Source of the DNA: an uncultured Bacteroidia bacterium
GTDB taxonomy: Bacteria > Bacteroidota > Bacteroidia > Bacteroidales > UBA932
NCBI GenBank assembly: GCA_902778105.1
Contig: CACYWN010000018.1
Coordinates: 1-49,266 of the forward strand
Length of the DNA stretch: 49,266 nucleotides
Reading direction: 5' to 3'
Below are positions 8,027 through 16,435 of this stretch, piece after piece. The notes beneath the pieces were generated by a model. The model did not search any database, was not told the DNA's origin, and worked only from the letters and a program-made list of their open reading frames with translations. The first letter of the stretch is position 1. Each line of letters begins with the position of its first letter. Position numbers and translations under genes: made by a program.

Positions 8027-9391
8027 ATGGGAGCATTTCACGCATATGACATCCGCGGCATCTACGGCAAGGACTGGGACCGCGAAACCGCTTACAAGGT
8101 CGGCTATTTCATCCCCCGGCTGCTGAAGGCCGACAAGGTCCTCGTGGGCCGCGACTGCCGTGTTTCCTCTCCGGAGATCCACGATGCCGTGGTCAAGGGC
8201 ATCAACGACGCCGGCGCCGACGTGTACGACATCGGCCTGAGCTCCACCCCCATGGTCTATTTCGGAACGGCCAATTACGGCTTCCACGCCTCCATCCAGA
8301 TCACCGCCTCCCACAATGCCGCCCCCTACAACGGCATGAAGGTTTCCACGACCGACGCCCAGGCCGTCGGCTATGACGCCGGCCTCAAGGAGATCAAGGC
8401 CTGGATCGAGGAAGGCGTCCCCACCCCCGTGGCGGAAAAGCGCGGCAAGGTGTACACGAAGGAAATCCTCGCCGACTACCTGGCATTCATGCGCAAGTTC
8501 AAGAAGGACCTTTCCGGGATCACCATCGCCATGGACCTGTCCAACGGCATGTCCAACCTCTTCGCGAAGGAGATCTTCGGGACGGGAGAGAATGTCCACT
8601 ACCTGTTCGACACCCTGGACGGCAGCTTCCCGAACCATGAGCCCAACCCGCTCATCGAGGCTAACGTCCTTCCCCTGGAGAACCTCGTCCGCGAGGTGAA
8701 GGCCGACGCCGGCGTCATCTACGACGGCGACGCGGACCGGGTGGTCTTCGTGGATGAGAAGGGCGGCTTCATCTCCCCCGACCTGCTGATCGCCCTGATG
8801 GGCCGCTACTTTGTGAACGAGCGGGGCCTCAAGGGCATTGTCCTGCAGGACATCCGTTCCTCCAAGGCGGTGGGCGAATACCTTGCCCCGATGGGCTGCG
8901 AGATGTACACCTGGAAGGTTGGACGCGCTTTCGCCGCAGCCAAGTTGCGTGAGATCGACGGCATCTGGGGCGGCGAACTGGCCGGCCACTTCTACTTCCG
9001 TGACTTCTTCTACAGCGACAGCGGCCTCCTCGCCTCGATGATCGTCCTGGGCATTGTCGCCGACCTCAAGAAAGAAGGCAAGACCCTCAGCCAGGCCATC
9101 GCCGAAATCGTCCGCTACAAGAACTCCGGCGAGATCAACTACCGGGTGGAGGACAAGAAGGGTGCGATGGACGCCGTGAAGGAGCATTTCATGGCCCAGG
9201 AGAAGGCGACCGCCTTCATGGACTTCGACGGATACCGGATCGAATTCCCCGACTGGTGGCTGAACATCCGTCCGTCCAACACCGAGCCCTACCTCCGTTT
9301 CCTGTGCGAAGCCACTTCTGACGAACTGCTGCAGCGGAAGATCGCCGAAACCGACGAACTCCTCAAGACCCGCTTCGGCGCAATCCGTTAA
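8027..9391 (+). CDS. phosphomannomutase/phosphoglucomutase (alpha-D-phosphohexomutase)
   Basis: A 454-residue enzyme interconverting hexose 1- and 6-phosphates, supplying GDP-mannose or UDP-glucose precursors for surface glycans. The phosphoserine loop is TASHN with S95. The Mg2+ loop is DGDADR (233-238), the sugar-specificity loop is GGELAGHFYF, and the phosphate-binding loop is RPSNTEPYLR near the C-terminus. These four loops in this order define the ManB/AlgC group. It lies 9 nt after def and 4 nt before the M23-LysM gene, so the plus-strand genes from ruvX on probably form one transcript. Glucose versus mannose preference cannot be settled here. Confidence 0.92.
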   Translation: MGAFHAYDIRGIYGKDWDRETAYKVGYFIPRLLKADKVLVGRDCRVSSPEIHDAVVKGINDAGADVYDIGLSSTPMVYFGTANYGFHASIQITASHNAAPYNGMKVSTTDAQAVGYDAGLKEIKAWIEEGVPTPVAEKRGKVYTKEILADYLAFMRKFKKDLSGITIAMDLSNGMSNLFAKEIFGTGENVHYLFDTLDGSFPNHEPNPLIEANVLPLENLVREVKADAGVIYDGDADRVVFVDEKGGFISPDLLIALMGRYFVNERGLKGIVLQDIRSSKAVGEYLAPMGCEMYTWKVGRAFAAAKLREIDGIWGGELAGHFYFRDFFYSDSGLLASMIVLGIVADLKKEGKTLSQAIAEIVRYKNSGEINYRVEDKKGAMDAVKEHFMAQEKATAFMDFDGYRIEFPDWWLNIRPSNTEPYLRFLCEATSDELLQRKIAETDELLKTRFGAIR

Positions 9392-9395
9392 ATCA

Positions 9396-10433
9396 ATGAA
9401 TTTTAAGACGTTACTGACAACCACTCTGCTTTTTTCCCTCTGCTGCGCCGTTTCCGCCCAGAACAATGCCGCCGATTCCCTTCGACGCGATTTCGGACGG
9501 ATGAGCGTTTCCTCCTCCCGCAGCACAAGCACGCCGTTCGCCGACACCCTGGACACGGAGAATCCCAACATCAAGGTCATCCTGTTCAGCAACGGGACCT
9601 ACCGCTACGTCAAGGACCCCGAAGCCGCCGCGGAAAGCAAGGTGTTCACCGAGCACTGGGACACCCGCGCCGTCAACCCCTACCATGAAGAGAAATCCCT
9701 CCCGGACCGCTTCTCCCTCTGGATCGTGGACACCCTGGATTCCTACTGCTGCCCCAACAAGACCAGGCCTTCCTCCCAGTTCGGCTACCGGCACGGCCGT
9801 CCGCACCAGGGCATCGACCTTCCCTATCCCACGGGAACGCCGGTCTATGCCGCCTTTGACGGCAAAGTCCGCGTGTCCGACTACGTGGGCGGTTACGGAA
9901 ACCTGGTCGTCATCCGCCACGCCAACGGACTCGAGACCTTCTATGGCCACATGTCCCGCCGCGACGTGGAATCCGGCGACTGGGTGAATGCCGGCGACGT
10001 GATCGGCCTGGGCGGCTCCACCGGCCGCTCCACCGGGCCGCACCTGCACTTCGAGACCCGCTACAGGGGACACGCCTTCGACCCGGCCTGGCTCATCGAC
10101 TTCGAGACCGGTACCCTTCGGCACCGCCTGATGCGGTTCCGCAGCCGCTACTTCAACCCCAACAGCCGCTACGTCCAGACCGAAGAGGACGAGGACGAAA
10201 TCAACCGCGGTGACGAGCAGCAGAAGAAACTGGCCGAAGAAAAGGCCAAGAAGGAGGCGCAGGCCCGCGCCGCCGCCCAGCGCGCCACCCAGAAGTACTA
10301 CACGGTCCGTGCCGGCGACACCCTGGGCAAGATCGCCAAGAAGAACGGCACGTCCGTCAAGGCCCTCTGCCGCCTCAACGGCATCAAGGAAACCACCACC
10401 CTCCAGATCGGCCGCCGGCTGCGGGTACGGTAG
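9396..10433 (+). CDS. secreted M23 peptidoglycan endopeptidase with C-terminal LysM
   Basis: A 345-residue exported hydrolase. A signal peptide (about 1-21, ending AVSAQ) precedes a spacer, then an intact LytM/M23 domain (about 125-240): zinc ligands H137 and D141 in HQGID, and H216/H218 in HLHFE. A charged alanine/lysine-rich linker (about 265-300) leads to one LysM repeat (YYTVRAGDTLGKIAKK...LQIGRRLRV), which binds glycan strands. It should cleave peptide cross-links in the periplasm. Unlike the M23-like protein at 6112, the catalytic set is complete. It is the last gene of the ruvX-def-phosphomutase group. Confidence 0.92.
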   Translation: MNFKTLLTTTLLFSLCCAVSAQNNAADSLRRDFGRMSVSSSRSTSTPFADTLDTENPNIKVILFSNGTYRYVKDPEAAAESKVFTEHWDTRAVNPYHEEKSLPDRFSLWIVDTLDSYCCPNKTRPSSQFGYRHGRPHQGIDLPYPTGTPVYAAFDGKVRVSDYVGGYGNLVVIRHANGLETFYGHMSRRDVESGDWVNAGDVIGLGGSTGRSTGPHLHFETRYRGHAFDPAWLIDFETGTLRHRLMRFRSRYFNPNSRYVQTEEDEDEINRGDEQQKKLAEEKAKKEAQARAAAQRATQKYYTVRAGDTLGKIAKKNGTSVKALCRLNGIKETTTLQIGRRLRVR

Positions 10434-10453
10434 CAGTTGCCGTAAACGAACGT

Positions 10454-10590
10454 TCAGAACTTCCAGCCGATGCCGGCGCGGCCTCCCTGGTACTGGAATC
10501 CATACCCCGCTTCGGCAAAGCCGTAGAATCGTTTCCCGAAAGTGACGCCGATCGGGACGAGCTGGTAGGCCGGAAAACAGGTCCACGAGC
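10454..10590 (-). pseudogene. C-terminal remnant of an outer-membrane beta-barrel protein
   Basis: On the minus strand, ending in the TGA at 10454-10456, one frame reads as the last 40 or so residues of a porin-like barrel: alternating strands such as GVTFGKRFYGFAEAGYGF and a terminal aromatic residue (GWKF), the usual signal for the BAM machinery. No start codon or upstream barrel is present in this frame, and similarity fades above about 10590. I read it as the tail of a deleted gene; the boundary is approximate. Confidence 0.45.
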
Positions 10591-10849
10591 GAGATGGTCT
10601 TTGTTCAAATCAAAAGCGGATAAACTGGCCCTGGGAGAGCTTGTAGGCCACATCAATCCGCTTTTCCCCCTTTCTAAACTACCCCAAAAGCGGGGAGGAA
10701 TGGCCTGGAGAGCATATAGGAAGGGCTAAACCGCTTTTCCTTTTCAAAAGTTGTCCGGGAATACTACCCGATGAACAGAAACGAAACGCCACAGGGTTCG
10801 AGCTCCGAAAAAAGTCGCCCGAACCCTGTGTTGTTCTATTCGCGTTATC
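10591..10849. other. non-coding spacer with four AAAAGCGG boxes
   Basis: No convincing gene. AAAAGCGG occurs in alternating orientation near 10612 (plus), 10658 (minus), 10686 (plus) and 10731 (minus). The first two form the inverted pair AAAAGCGGAT/ATCCGCTTTT (10612-10621 and 10656-10665). The right end holds the hairpin 10790-10830. Function unknown. Confidence 0.4.
10790..10830 (-). terminator. hairpin downstream of the porin operon
   Basis: Perfect 11-bp arms CACAGGGTTCG (10790-10800) and CGAACCCTGTG (10820-10830) lie 20 nt beyond the stop codon of the last porin gene. There is no clear T run, so factor-independent termination is uncertain. Confidence 0.45.
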
Positions 10850-12160
10850 CTAGAAGCTGTACTTGACCATCTGCTGGATCCGGTGATGGAGGACCCAGTG
10901 GCCGGACTCGAAGAGGCCGCCCATATTGTAAGTGCCCTCACCGAAGAAGGCACTGGTGCAGTCATATTCCAGGGAGAAGGTCAGATTCCCCAGGTTGTAG
11001 GCAATGGTCGGAGTCACGCGGAAAGCCTTCTGGATCCGGTTGCTGACGGTACTGTTGAGCCACATCGTACGGACGTTCGCATCATCGATACCGAACAGTT
11101 TCTTCGTCATTCCCAGGCGCTGCATGTAACCGCCCATGCACGAGACCTGGAACTTCCGGCCGTACTGGAAGGAGAGGAAGGAAGTCCAGTCCTGCATCGG
11201 CGTGTACGTGAGTTCCAGCCGTTTCCAGTCGAAAGTAGGGCCATATCCCGATAGAAGGTTCATGTGCTCACCGGCCTGTGCCAGGACACTCTTGGCCTTG
11301 ATCTGGAACTTCCCGCTGGTAAACTGCAGATAGACATAGGGAGAAACAGCGAAGAGCCGGGTCTCCAGCTTCTTGGTAATCGACCGACTGTAATTCACCG
11401 TCCGGTCACTGACGGAAACCTCGGTGATGGTCGGCGCGACCCAGCCGGGTTTGCTGGAGAACAGGTCCACGCCGGCCTTTCCCAGGAAGCCCCCGGTCGC
11501 AAAAGAAACGCCCAGATACACCTCAGGGATCATTCCGAACCGATTGTAATCCAAGGTCCTGCCCGACGGGCCGGTGGGAAGGAACTGCATCGGGAAAAGG
11601 ATGCCGCCCGTCCAGGTAAACTTGCGTACGGTCCAATGGAACATGACCTGGGGACTCCAGTTGAACGGATTGAAAGGAGAACCCAGTTCCTCGTTGGTGA
11701 CGTGCGGAACATCCGCCGCCATCGGGTGCCAGGCCTGACCCACGTTCACAAGCAGGTCGCCCAGCACGAGATTGTCCCAAAGCATACTCACGTAAGCCTG
11801 GCGCAGCCGGAGGGTGGCGGCAGTCCCATTCAGGGCGTAGAAGTCGCCCTCGATGGTGCCGCTGACCTTTGTCTCCCCGACCTGATAGCCGGAGGCTTTC
11901 ACGCCCAGGCGGGAGGTCAGGGCGAGCATCCGGAAGGAAGGAACGGCATTCTGGTCCACTTCACCGGACATCTTCACATTCCGGGGCATGTAGAAGAGGT
12001 CCGGAGTACCGGTATCCACCTGACGCGAATCAAACGTCATGTAGTTACTGACGAAGCCGTACACCTTCACCTTGGCCGGCTTCTCCTCCTGGGCGGAACA
12101 AACGACGCCCGGGCCCAGTGCAGAAAGGGCTGCTAACAGCGGAAGAAGGATCTTTTTCAT
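10850..12160 (-). CDS. outer-membrane porin-like protein
   Basis: A 436-residue exported protein. The signal peptide is MKKILLPLLAALSALGPGVVCSAQ. The rest is rich in alternating hydrophobic and aromatic residues and ends in VKYSF, a C-terminal phenylalanine typical of BAM-inserted barrels. I cannot place it in a named family with confidence; it resembles the porin-like proteins found beside Bacteroidota transporters. It lies 35 nt after the OprP-like porin and is the last gene of the M49-like/DASS/porin cluster, so a role in passing small anions across the outer membrane is a reasonable inference. Confidence 0.7.
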   Translation of the reverse strand: MKKILLPLLAALSALGPGVVCSAQEEKPAKVKVYGFVSNYMTFDSRQVDTGTPDLFYMPRNVKMSGEVDQNAVPSFRMLALTSRLGVKASGYQVGETKVSGTIEGDFYALNGTAATLRLRQAYVSMLWDNLVLGDLLVNVGQAWHPMAADVPHVTNEELGSPFNPFNWSPQVMFHWTVRKFTWTGGILFPMQFLPTGPSGRTLDYNRFGMIPEVYLGVSFATGGFLGKAGVDLFSSKPGWVAPTITEVSVSDRTVNYSRSITKKLETRLFAVSPYVYLQFTSGKFQIKAKSVLAQAGEHMNLLSGYGPTFDWKRLELTYTPMQDWTSFLSFQYGRKFQVSCMGGYMQRLGMTKKLFGIDDANVRTMWLNSTVSNRIQKAFRVTPTIAYNLGNLTFSLEYDCTSAFFGEGTYNMGGLFESGHWVLHHRIQQMVKYSF

Positions 12161-12195
12161 ACAGATGGGTCCGGAAAAAGGGTTCGCTCAGTCCG

Positions 12196-13239
12196 TTAGA
12201 AACGGATATAGGACATGAACCACAGTTCGTTGTAACGGGAATTCAGGAATCTGTCGTTATGATAGCGGTACTCCAGCTGGAAGTTCAGGTTCTTGTGGAG
12301 CCGGAAGTTCAAACAGCCGGAATACATGTCATGGCTGCTGTCGGCATTGCCCTTGGCACGGAACTCATCCCACTTGAGATAGACCTTGAGCCAGTCCGTC
12401 GCGGGAATGCCGGCCGTGACATACAGGGCATCGGCGGCACCGCTCTGCGTTTTCTCGCCGGCAATGGCTGTCGCATACTCGGCGCGGAGCGTCCAGTTGT
12501 CGACATCGTATTTGAGGCCGGCGCTGATGCGCTCGCGCTTGAGGACGTCACCGTTCCCGTTCACCCAATCGCCCTTCCAGCCGAAAGCGCCGATATACAG
12601 GCCTTTGATGGGCTGGATCTGGAGGGTTCCGATGATATCCTTCGCCTTGTTGGCATCGGCCAGATTGATGCCCTGGCCGTTATACAGGCCCAGCTGATAG
12701 TGGAGGAGCCGGTACTGGTCGTCCGCCATCGGGATCAGGTCTCCCTGGACCTGGATACCCAGGTCACGGCCACCCATGTTGGCTTCGCCCAGACGGTCAC
12801 CCATACCGGCCATCTTCTGGACCAGGAGGGAGAAGTCTCCCACGCCCACATCCCAGGGATTCATCGGATTCTCAAAGGTGAAGGCACGCTTGAACTGGCC
12901 CAGTTTCACGGAGAACTCCTTGTATTTCGCCCACTCCACGAAGAAATCCTTCACGTGCGGGCTGGTACCGTTGGCCTGGAACTGGATGCGGTACTTGAAG
13001 TCGTTGAAAATGCTGCCGTCCACATACAGACGGATGAGCCTGCAGTTGAATCCCGGGCCACCGTGCGCCCCTTCCAGGTCGCTGTACTTGTAGCCGCCGA
13101 TGATGTAGCCGCCAACCTTGGGCGTACTCATGAAATCGGACACCTTGTACCCATATTCGGGTTTCGGGCTGTCCTGCGCGAAGGCGGAAATGACGGCCGC
13201 AGACAGAAGCGTCGCCAGGGAAACGAATATCTTTTTCAT
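12196..13239 (-). CDS. OprP/OprO-like outer-membrane porin
   Basis: A 347-residue protein with signal peptide MKKIFVSLATLLSAAVISAFAQ; the start at 13237-13239 is preferred because it places the signal peptide at the N-terminus. The mature part has the character of phosphate-selective porins O and P: GGYIIGGYKY, RLIRLYVDGSIFNDFKYRIQ, VKLGQFKRAFTFE. It ends SYIRF with terminal Phe. It follows the DASS carrier by 16 nt, so it probably admits the carrier's substrate, an organic or inorganic anion, into the periplasm. The substrate is inferred from the operon, not seen. Confidence 0.8.
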   Translation of the reverse strand: MKKIFVSLATLLSAAVISAFAQDSPKPEYGYKVSDFMSTPKVGGYIIGGYKYSDLEGAHGGPGFNCRLIRLYVDGSIFNDFKYRIQFQANGTSPHVKDFFVEWAKYKEFSVKLGQFKRAFTFENPMNPWDVGVGDFSLLVQKMAGMGDRLGEANMGGRDLGIQVQGDLIPMADDQYRLLHYQLGLYNGQGINLADANKAKDIIGTLQIQPIKGLYIGAFGWKGDWVNGNGDVLKRERISAGLKYDVDNWTLRAEYATAIAGEKTQSGAADALYVTAGIPATDWLKVYLKWDEFRAKGNADSSHDMYSGCLNFRLHKNLNFQLEYRYHNDRFLNSRYNELWFMSYIRF

Positions 13240-13255
13240 ATACATGGGGAATTGA

Positions 13256-14701
13256 TTAGGCAAACGGGAAAATCTTGGTCAACCAGAAATAACCGAAGAT
13301 GAAACCGATGAAGCCGATGATCAGGCCCACCTTGGTCATATCCTTGGTCTCCACCATGCCGGTCGCGGAAGCGATGGCATTCGGCGGCGTGGAAATCGGG
13401 AAAAGCATGGCGATGGAGGCGCACACGGCGATGAAGATGATCATCGCGGAAGTGCCGCCCATGGCCAGGAACTGCGCATTGTTGGCGGCTGCCGGATCGG
13501 CCATGCCGTTCGCCACCACGATCAGGATCGGGATGAGCAGGGCCGCCGTAGCGGAGTTGGAGATGAAGTTGGAGAGCAGGTAACACACCAGGCCGGCGAT
13601 GACGAGCACCACCCATACCTTCATGCTGCCGAAGGGAATCGCCTGGATCAGCACCTTCGCAAGACCGGTGTCCTGCAGGCAGTATCCGAGGCAGAATCCA
13701 CCGGCGACTAGCCAGAGGACGTTCCAGTTGATCTCCTTGATCTCCTCCTTGCCGAAAAGGCCCGTGGCGGTGAATACACCCAGCGGGATCAGCGCCACGA
13801 TGTTGGAGTTGATATGGGTAAGTTGCTCGGTGGCCCAGAGAAGGATGGTACCGATGAAGGTGACCCAGACCACATATAGTTTCCAATCCTTCTTCCTGTT
13901 GCTCTCAGGAATCTCCAGGACCAGTTTCTTGGTCTTGAACGGGAAGAAGACACGCAGGAGGATCCACGCGATGAGGATCATGATGAGCACGTAGGGAATC
14001 ATGTGCACGCACCACTCGCCGAAGGAGACGTCGATGCCGGCCTGCTCCAGGGCGCCCTTCGCCGTAGCATTCGGCGGGGTGCCGATCGGGGTACCGATAC
14101 CGCCGAGGTTCGCGGCGACCGGGATGGACAGGGCCAGGCCGATCTTGCCCCTGTCATCGGCCGGGAGCTTGGAAAGCACCGGGGTAAGGAGGGCGAGCAT
14201 CATCGCGGCGGTAGCCGTATTGGACATGAACATGGAGAAAACGGAAATCATGATCAGGAAGCCCAGGAGGACGATTTCCGGCTTGGTGCCGAAGAGTTTC
14301 AGCAGGGCACGGGCCAGGGTGACGTCCAGTCCGTACTTCTCCGCCATGATGGCGAGGACGAAACCGCCCAGAAACAGCATCACCACTGGGTCGGCCATCG
14401 AGGACATGATGCGGGCATACGGAACAAGGGTGCCGTACTGCGGGTCGCAGAACAGGCCGATACCCTTGTTGGACACCGTCAGGAGGGAGATGACGATCAC
14501 CAGGAGCGAGGTGCTCCAGTTCGGGATGATTTCGAAGATCCACATCAGGGCGGCGAACACGAACAGGGCGATCACCCGCTGCTGGACGACAGTCAGCGCT
14601 TCAATACCATAGAAGGACACGGGAACGGCCCAAAGGAAAATGGTGATAATCAGCACCAGCGGCAGAAACACCGCATACTTGAGATTGAATTTCCTTTCCA
14701 T
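13256..14701 (-). CDS. DASS/SLC13 family sodium-coupled anion (dicarboxylate) transporter
   Basis: A 481-residue inner-membrane carrier with about 11-12 hydrophobic segments. It has the two SNT-type substrate and sodium motifs of VcINDY relatives: SNTATAA at residues 160-166 and SNSATAALLIP near 385. GTPPNATA and STPPNAIASATG form the paired hairpin tips. Such proteins import succinate, malate, fumarate or sulfate with Na+. It lies between an M49-like lipoprotein (12 nt upstream) and two porins, giving a complete route across both membranes. The substrate is inferred as a C4-dicarboxylate. Confidence 0.9.
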   Translation of the reverse strand: MERKFNLKYAVFLPLVLIITIFLWAVPVSFYGIEALTVVQQRVIALFVFAALMWIFEIIPNWSTSLLVIVISLLTVSNKGIGLFCDPQYGTLVPYARIMSSMADPVVMLFLGGFVLAIMAEKYGLDVTLARALLKLFGTKPEIVLLGFLIMISVFSMFMSNTATAAMMLALLTPVLSKLPADDRGKIGLALSIPVAANLGGIGTPIGTPPNATAKGALEQAGIDVSFGEWCVHMIPYVLIMILIAWILLRVFFPFKTKKLVLEIPESNRKKDWKLYVVWVTFIGTILLWATEQLTHINSNIVALIPLGVFTATGLFGKEEIKEINWNVLWLVAGGFCLGYCLQDTGLAKVLIQAIPFGSMKVWVVLVIAGLVCYLLSNFISNSATAALLIPILIVVANGMADPAAANNAQFLAMGGTSAMIIFIAVCASIAMLFPISTPPNAIASATGMVETKDMTKVGLIIGFIGFIFGYFWLTKIFPFA

Positions 14702-14713
14702 TATCTTTTTGTT

Positions 14714-16312
14714 TTATTTCTCATAGGTAAAACGGATGTCCACCGGAATCTTCTCCAGTTCCAGGGACACGATGTCGGCCTCGATGGTCGGAGCCGCGAC
14801 GACGTACTTGTTCACGAAAGCCCGGGCGGCGTCGATGTCGCCGAGCGCCTGGATCCGGAGGATCTCGGCGCCGAGGGCTTCAAGGGCCTCCCACGTCTTG
14901 CCAAAATCGATGGAATAGCGACCGGAAGCCTTGCGGGAGAACGCGCCTTTCTCAAGCATATAGTTGTACACCGCGATGCTGGCCGCACCGGTCGGGTCGG
15001 CCGCGCCAAAGCGGCAGGAGCGGATGATGTTGGCGACGAAGGTGGCCAGCACGTCCTCTTTCTGGATCAGGGCGGAGATACGGTGGGCGTCCACTTCCTG
15101 CGCACACAGATAGGTGCCGATCACGTTGGACTTGGCCTTCTCGAACAGGAGCGCCTCGTTGCCGAGGGCGTCGCCGACCGTGCCCCTGCCATTGACCGTT
15201 TCCTTGACGCCCAGTCCCTTGGCAATCTCCCGGAAAACGATGTTCCAGTAGAAGGCGCTGGCGTCCAGATGGGCCTGATAGGTGTCCTCGAACAGGGTCA
15301 TCCCCACCGGGAAAACGGTCCGGTTGAATTTCTCCCGGATGATGTTGTCGAACAGGATGGTGCGGGTGCCCAGCTCTTCCTGAACCTTCGCATCGTAGGG
15401 GAAGTTGATCGCAATCACCTTGAATCCGGCATTCGTGTACCCCCCGTAATAGATTACGTTGCAGGAGAAAATATTGGATTCAGCCCCGGGAACAAAGGCA
15501 TGATACGCCGGGTCGCCGGGCAGCATTGCCTGGAGTTCGGGGAGACGCGCGGTCAGGGCGCCCAATTCCTCGGTACGCTTGAGATTCTTCAGGAGGACAT
15601 AGGCGCCGTAGGAGGCCTTTTCGCCGTAGAGGGCATCGTCCACGGCCTCGTTCGGGCCGAGGACCAGGTCCATCTTGCTGTCGGTCATCTCCAGCCAGGC
15701 CTTGTCGCTCTCGTAATAGTCATCGGTCTTCAGCCCCTCGATTTTCTTGAGGAGGTAGTCGCGGACGCTTTCCTTGATGGTGATGTCGGCGGCCGCCTGC
15801 AGGTAGTTGCAGATCTTGCCGATGGATTCGGCATAGGCGTCATGATACCACACGGTTTTCAGGGAATCTCCGTCCCGGACCACCAGGGTGTAGGGGCTGA
15901 GCTTGTCCGGATCGGCGAAAGCATCGAATTCCTCCGCAGTCATGTCGGCCGGATAGAAACAGGCACCGGCGGGCTTGACGCCATACCCCTCTACGAAAGG
16001 CTGTCCGTCGATGCGGTCCCAGGGGCCGTAGTTGATCTCGGCATACAGCTTCGCGGCAGGATCGGAAAGGGAGGAGAGCAAGGCCTCCTTGTCCCCGAAA
16101 TTCTGCTTCCAGTAGATATTGTCCACCTCGTCCGCGGCAAAGCGGTACAGGTTCAGAACCTCCTTTCCGTTGTCGGTGATGCCCGAAAGGTCCGGAGCGG
16201 GAATCGTCACCACGGCATAGTTCTCCACCAGGCGGGCGGCCTTGGTCCGGGGCTGGTCGCACGAAGCGGCCAGGACGGCGAGAAGAACCCATGCAGCTGT
16301 CAGTTTTTTCAT
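14714..16312 (-). CDS. M49 (dipeptidyl peptidase III)-like lipoprotein lacking the zinc motif
   Basis: A 532-residue protein with a lipoprotein signal (LLAVLAASC, Cys18). The segment VFREIAKGLGVKETVNGRG followed by FEKAKSNVIGTYLC resembles the catalytic region of bacterial M49 peptidases, where I recall HExxHGLG and EEGKAD. Here both zinc-ligand histidines are replaced (R361, K365; E362 remains), and the third-ligand region is also changed. It is probably a non-catalytic homologue, perhaps a binding protein. It is the first gene before a DASS carrier and two porins, with its own promoter at 16342. The family call is from memory of motif context, so moderate. Confidence 0.65.
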   Translation of the reverse strand: MKKLTAAWVLLAVLAASCDQPRTKAARLVENYAVVTIPAPDLSGITDNGKEVLNLYRFAADEVDNIYWKQNFGDKEALLSSLSDPAAKLYAEINYGPWDRIDGQPFVEGYGVKPAGACFYPADMTAEEFDAFADPDKLSPYTLVVRDGDSLKTVWYHDAYAESIGKICNYLQAAADITIKESVRDYLLKKIEGLKTDDYYESDKAWLEMTDSKMDLVLGPNEAVDDALYGEKASYGAYVLLKNLKRTEELGALTARLPELQAMLPGDPAYHAFVPGAESNIFSCNVIYYGGYTNAGFKVIAINFPYDAKVQEELGTRTILFDNIIREKFNRTVFPVGMTLFEDTYQAHLDASAFYWNIVFREIAKGLGVKETVNGRGTVGDALGNEALLFEKAKSNVIGTYLCAQEVDAHRISALIQKEDVLATFVANIIRSCRFGAADPTGAASIAVYNYMLEKGAFSRKASGRYSIDFGKTWEALEALGAEILRIQALGDIDAARAFVNKYVVAAPTIEADIVSLELEKIPVDIRFTYEK

Positions 16313-16341
16313 ATCAATCTATTTGGGTCAAAAACAATTTA

Positions 16342-16349
16342 CAAAGTTA
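16342..16349 (-). promoter_or_regulatory. sigma-ABfr -7 element for the M49-like/DASS/porin operon
   Basis: TAACTTTG on the minus strand, 30 nt ahead of the M49-like start. No good -33 TTG is visible. It is the only promoter candidate I see for the whole 5.5-kb cluster. Confidence 0.55.
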
Positions 16350-16389
16350 ACATTTCTCTCGGAATTAACCTCTAAATAAAGCAAAAAGA

Positions 16390-16414
16390 AGCCCGGCACA
16401 ATCTGTACCGGGCT
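16390..16414 (-). terminator. intrinsic terminator of gdhA
   Basis: Arms AGCCCGG and CCGGGCT (16390-16396 and 16408-16414) enclose 11 nt and are followed on the minus strand by TTCTTTTTGC. It lies 22 nt beyond the gdhA stop. Confidence 0.75.
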
Positions 16415-16435
16415 CCATAACATAACTTTTAACGA

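Noticed and set aside
7148-9592. An 814-codon minus-strand open frame opposite def and phosphomannomutase
   Set aside because: It is the antisense shadow of GC-rich genes whose plus-strand products carry full catalytic motifs.
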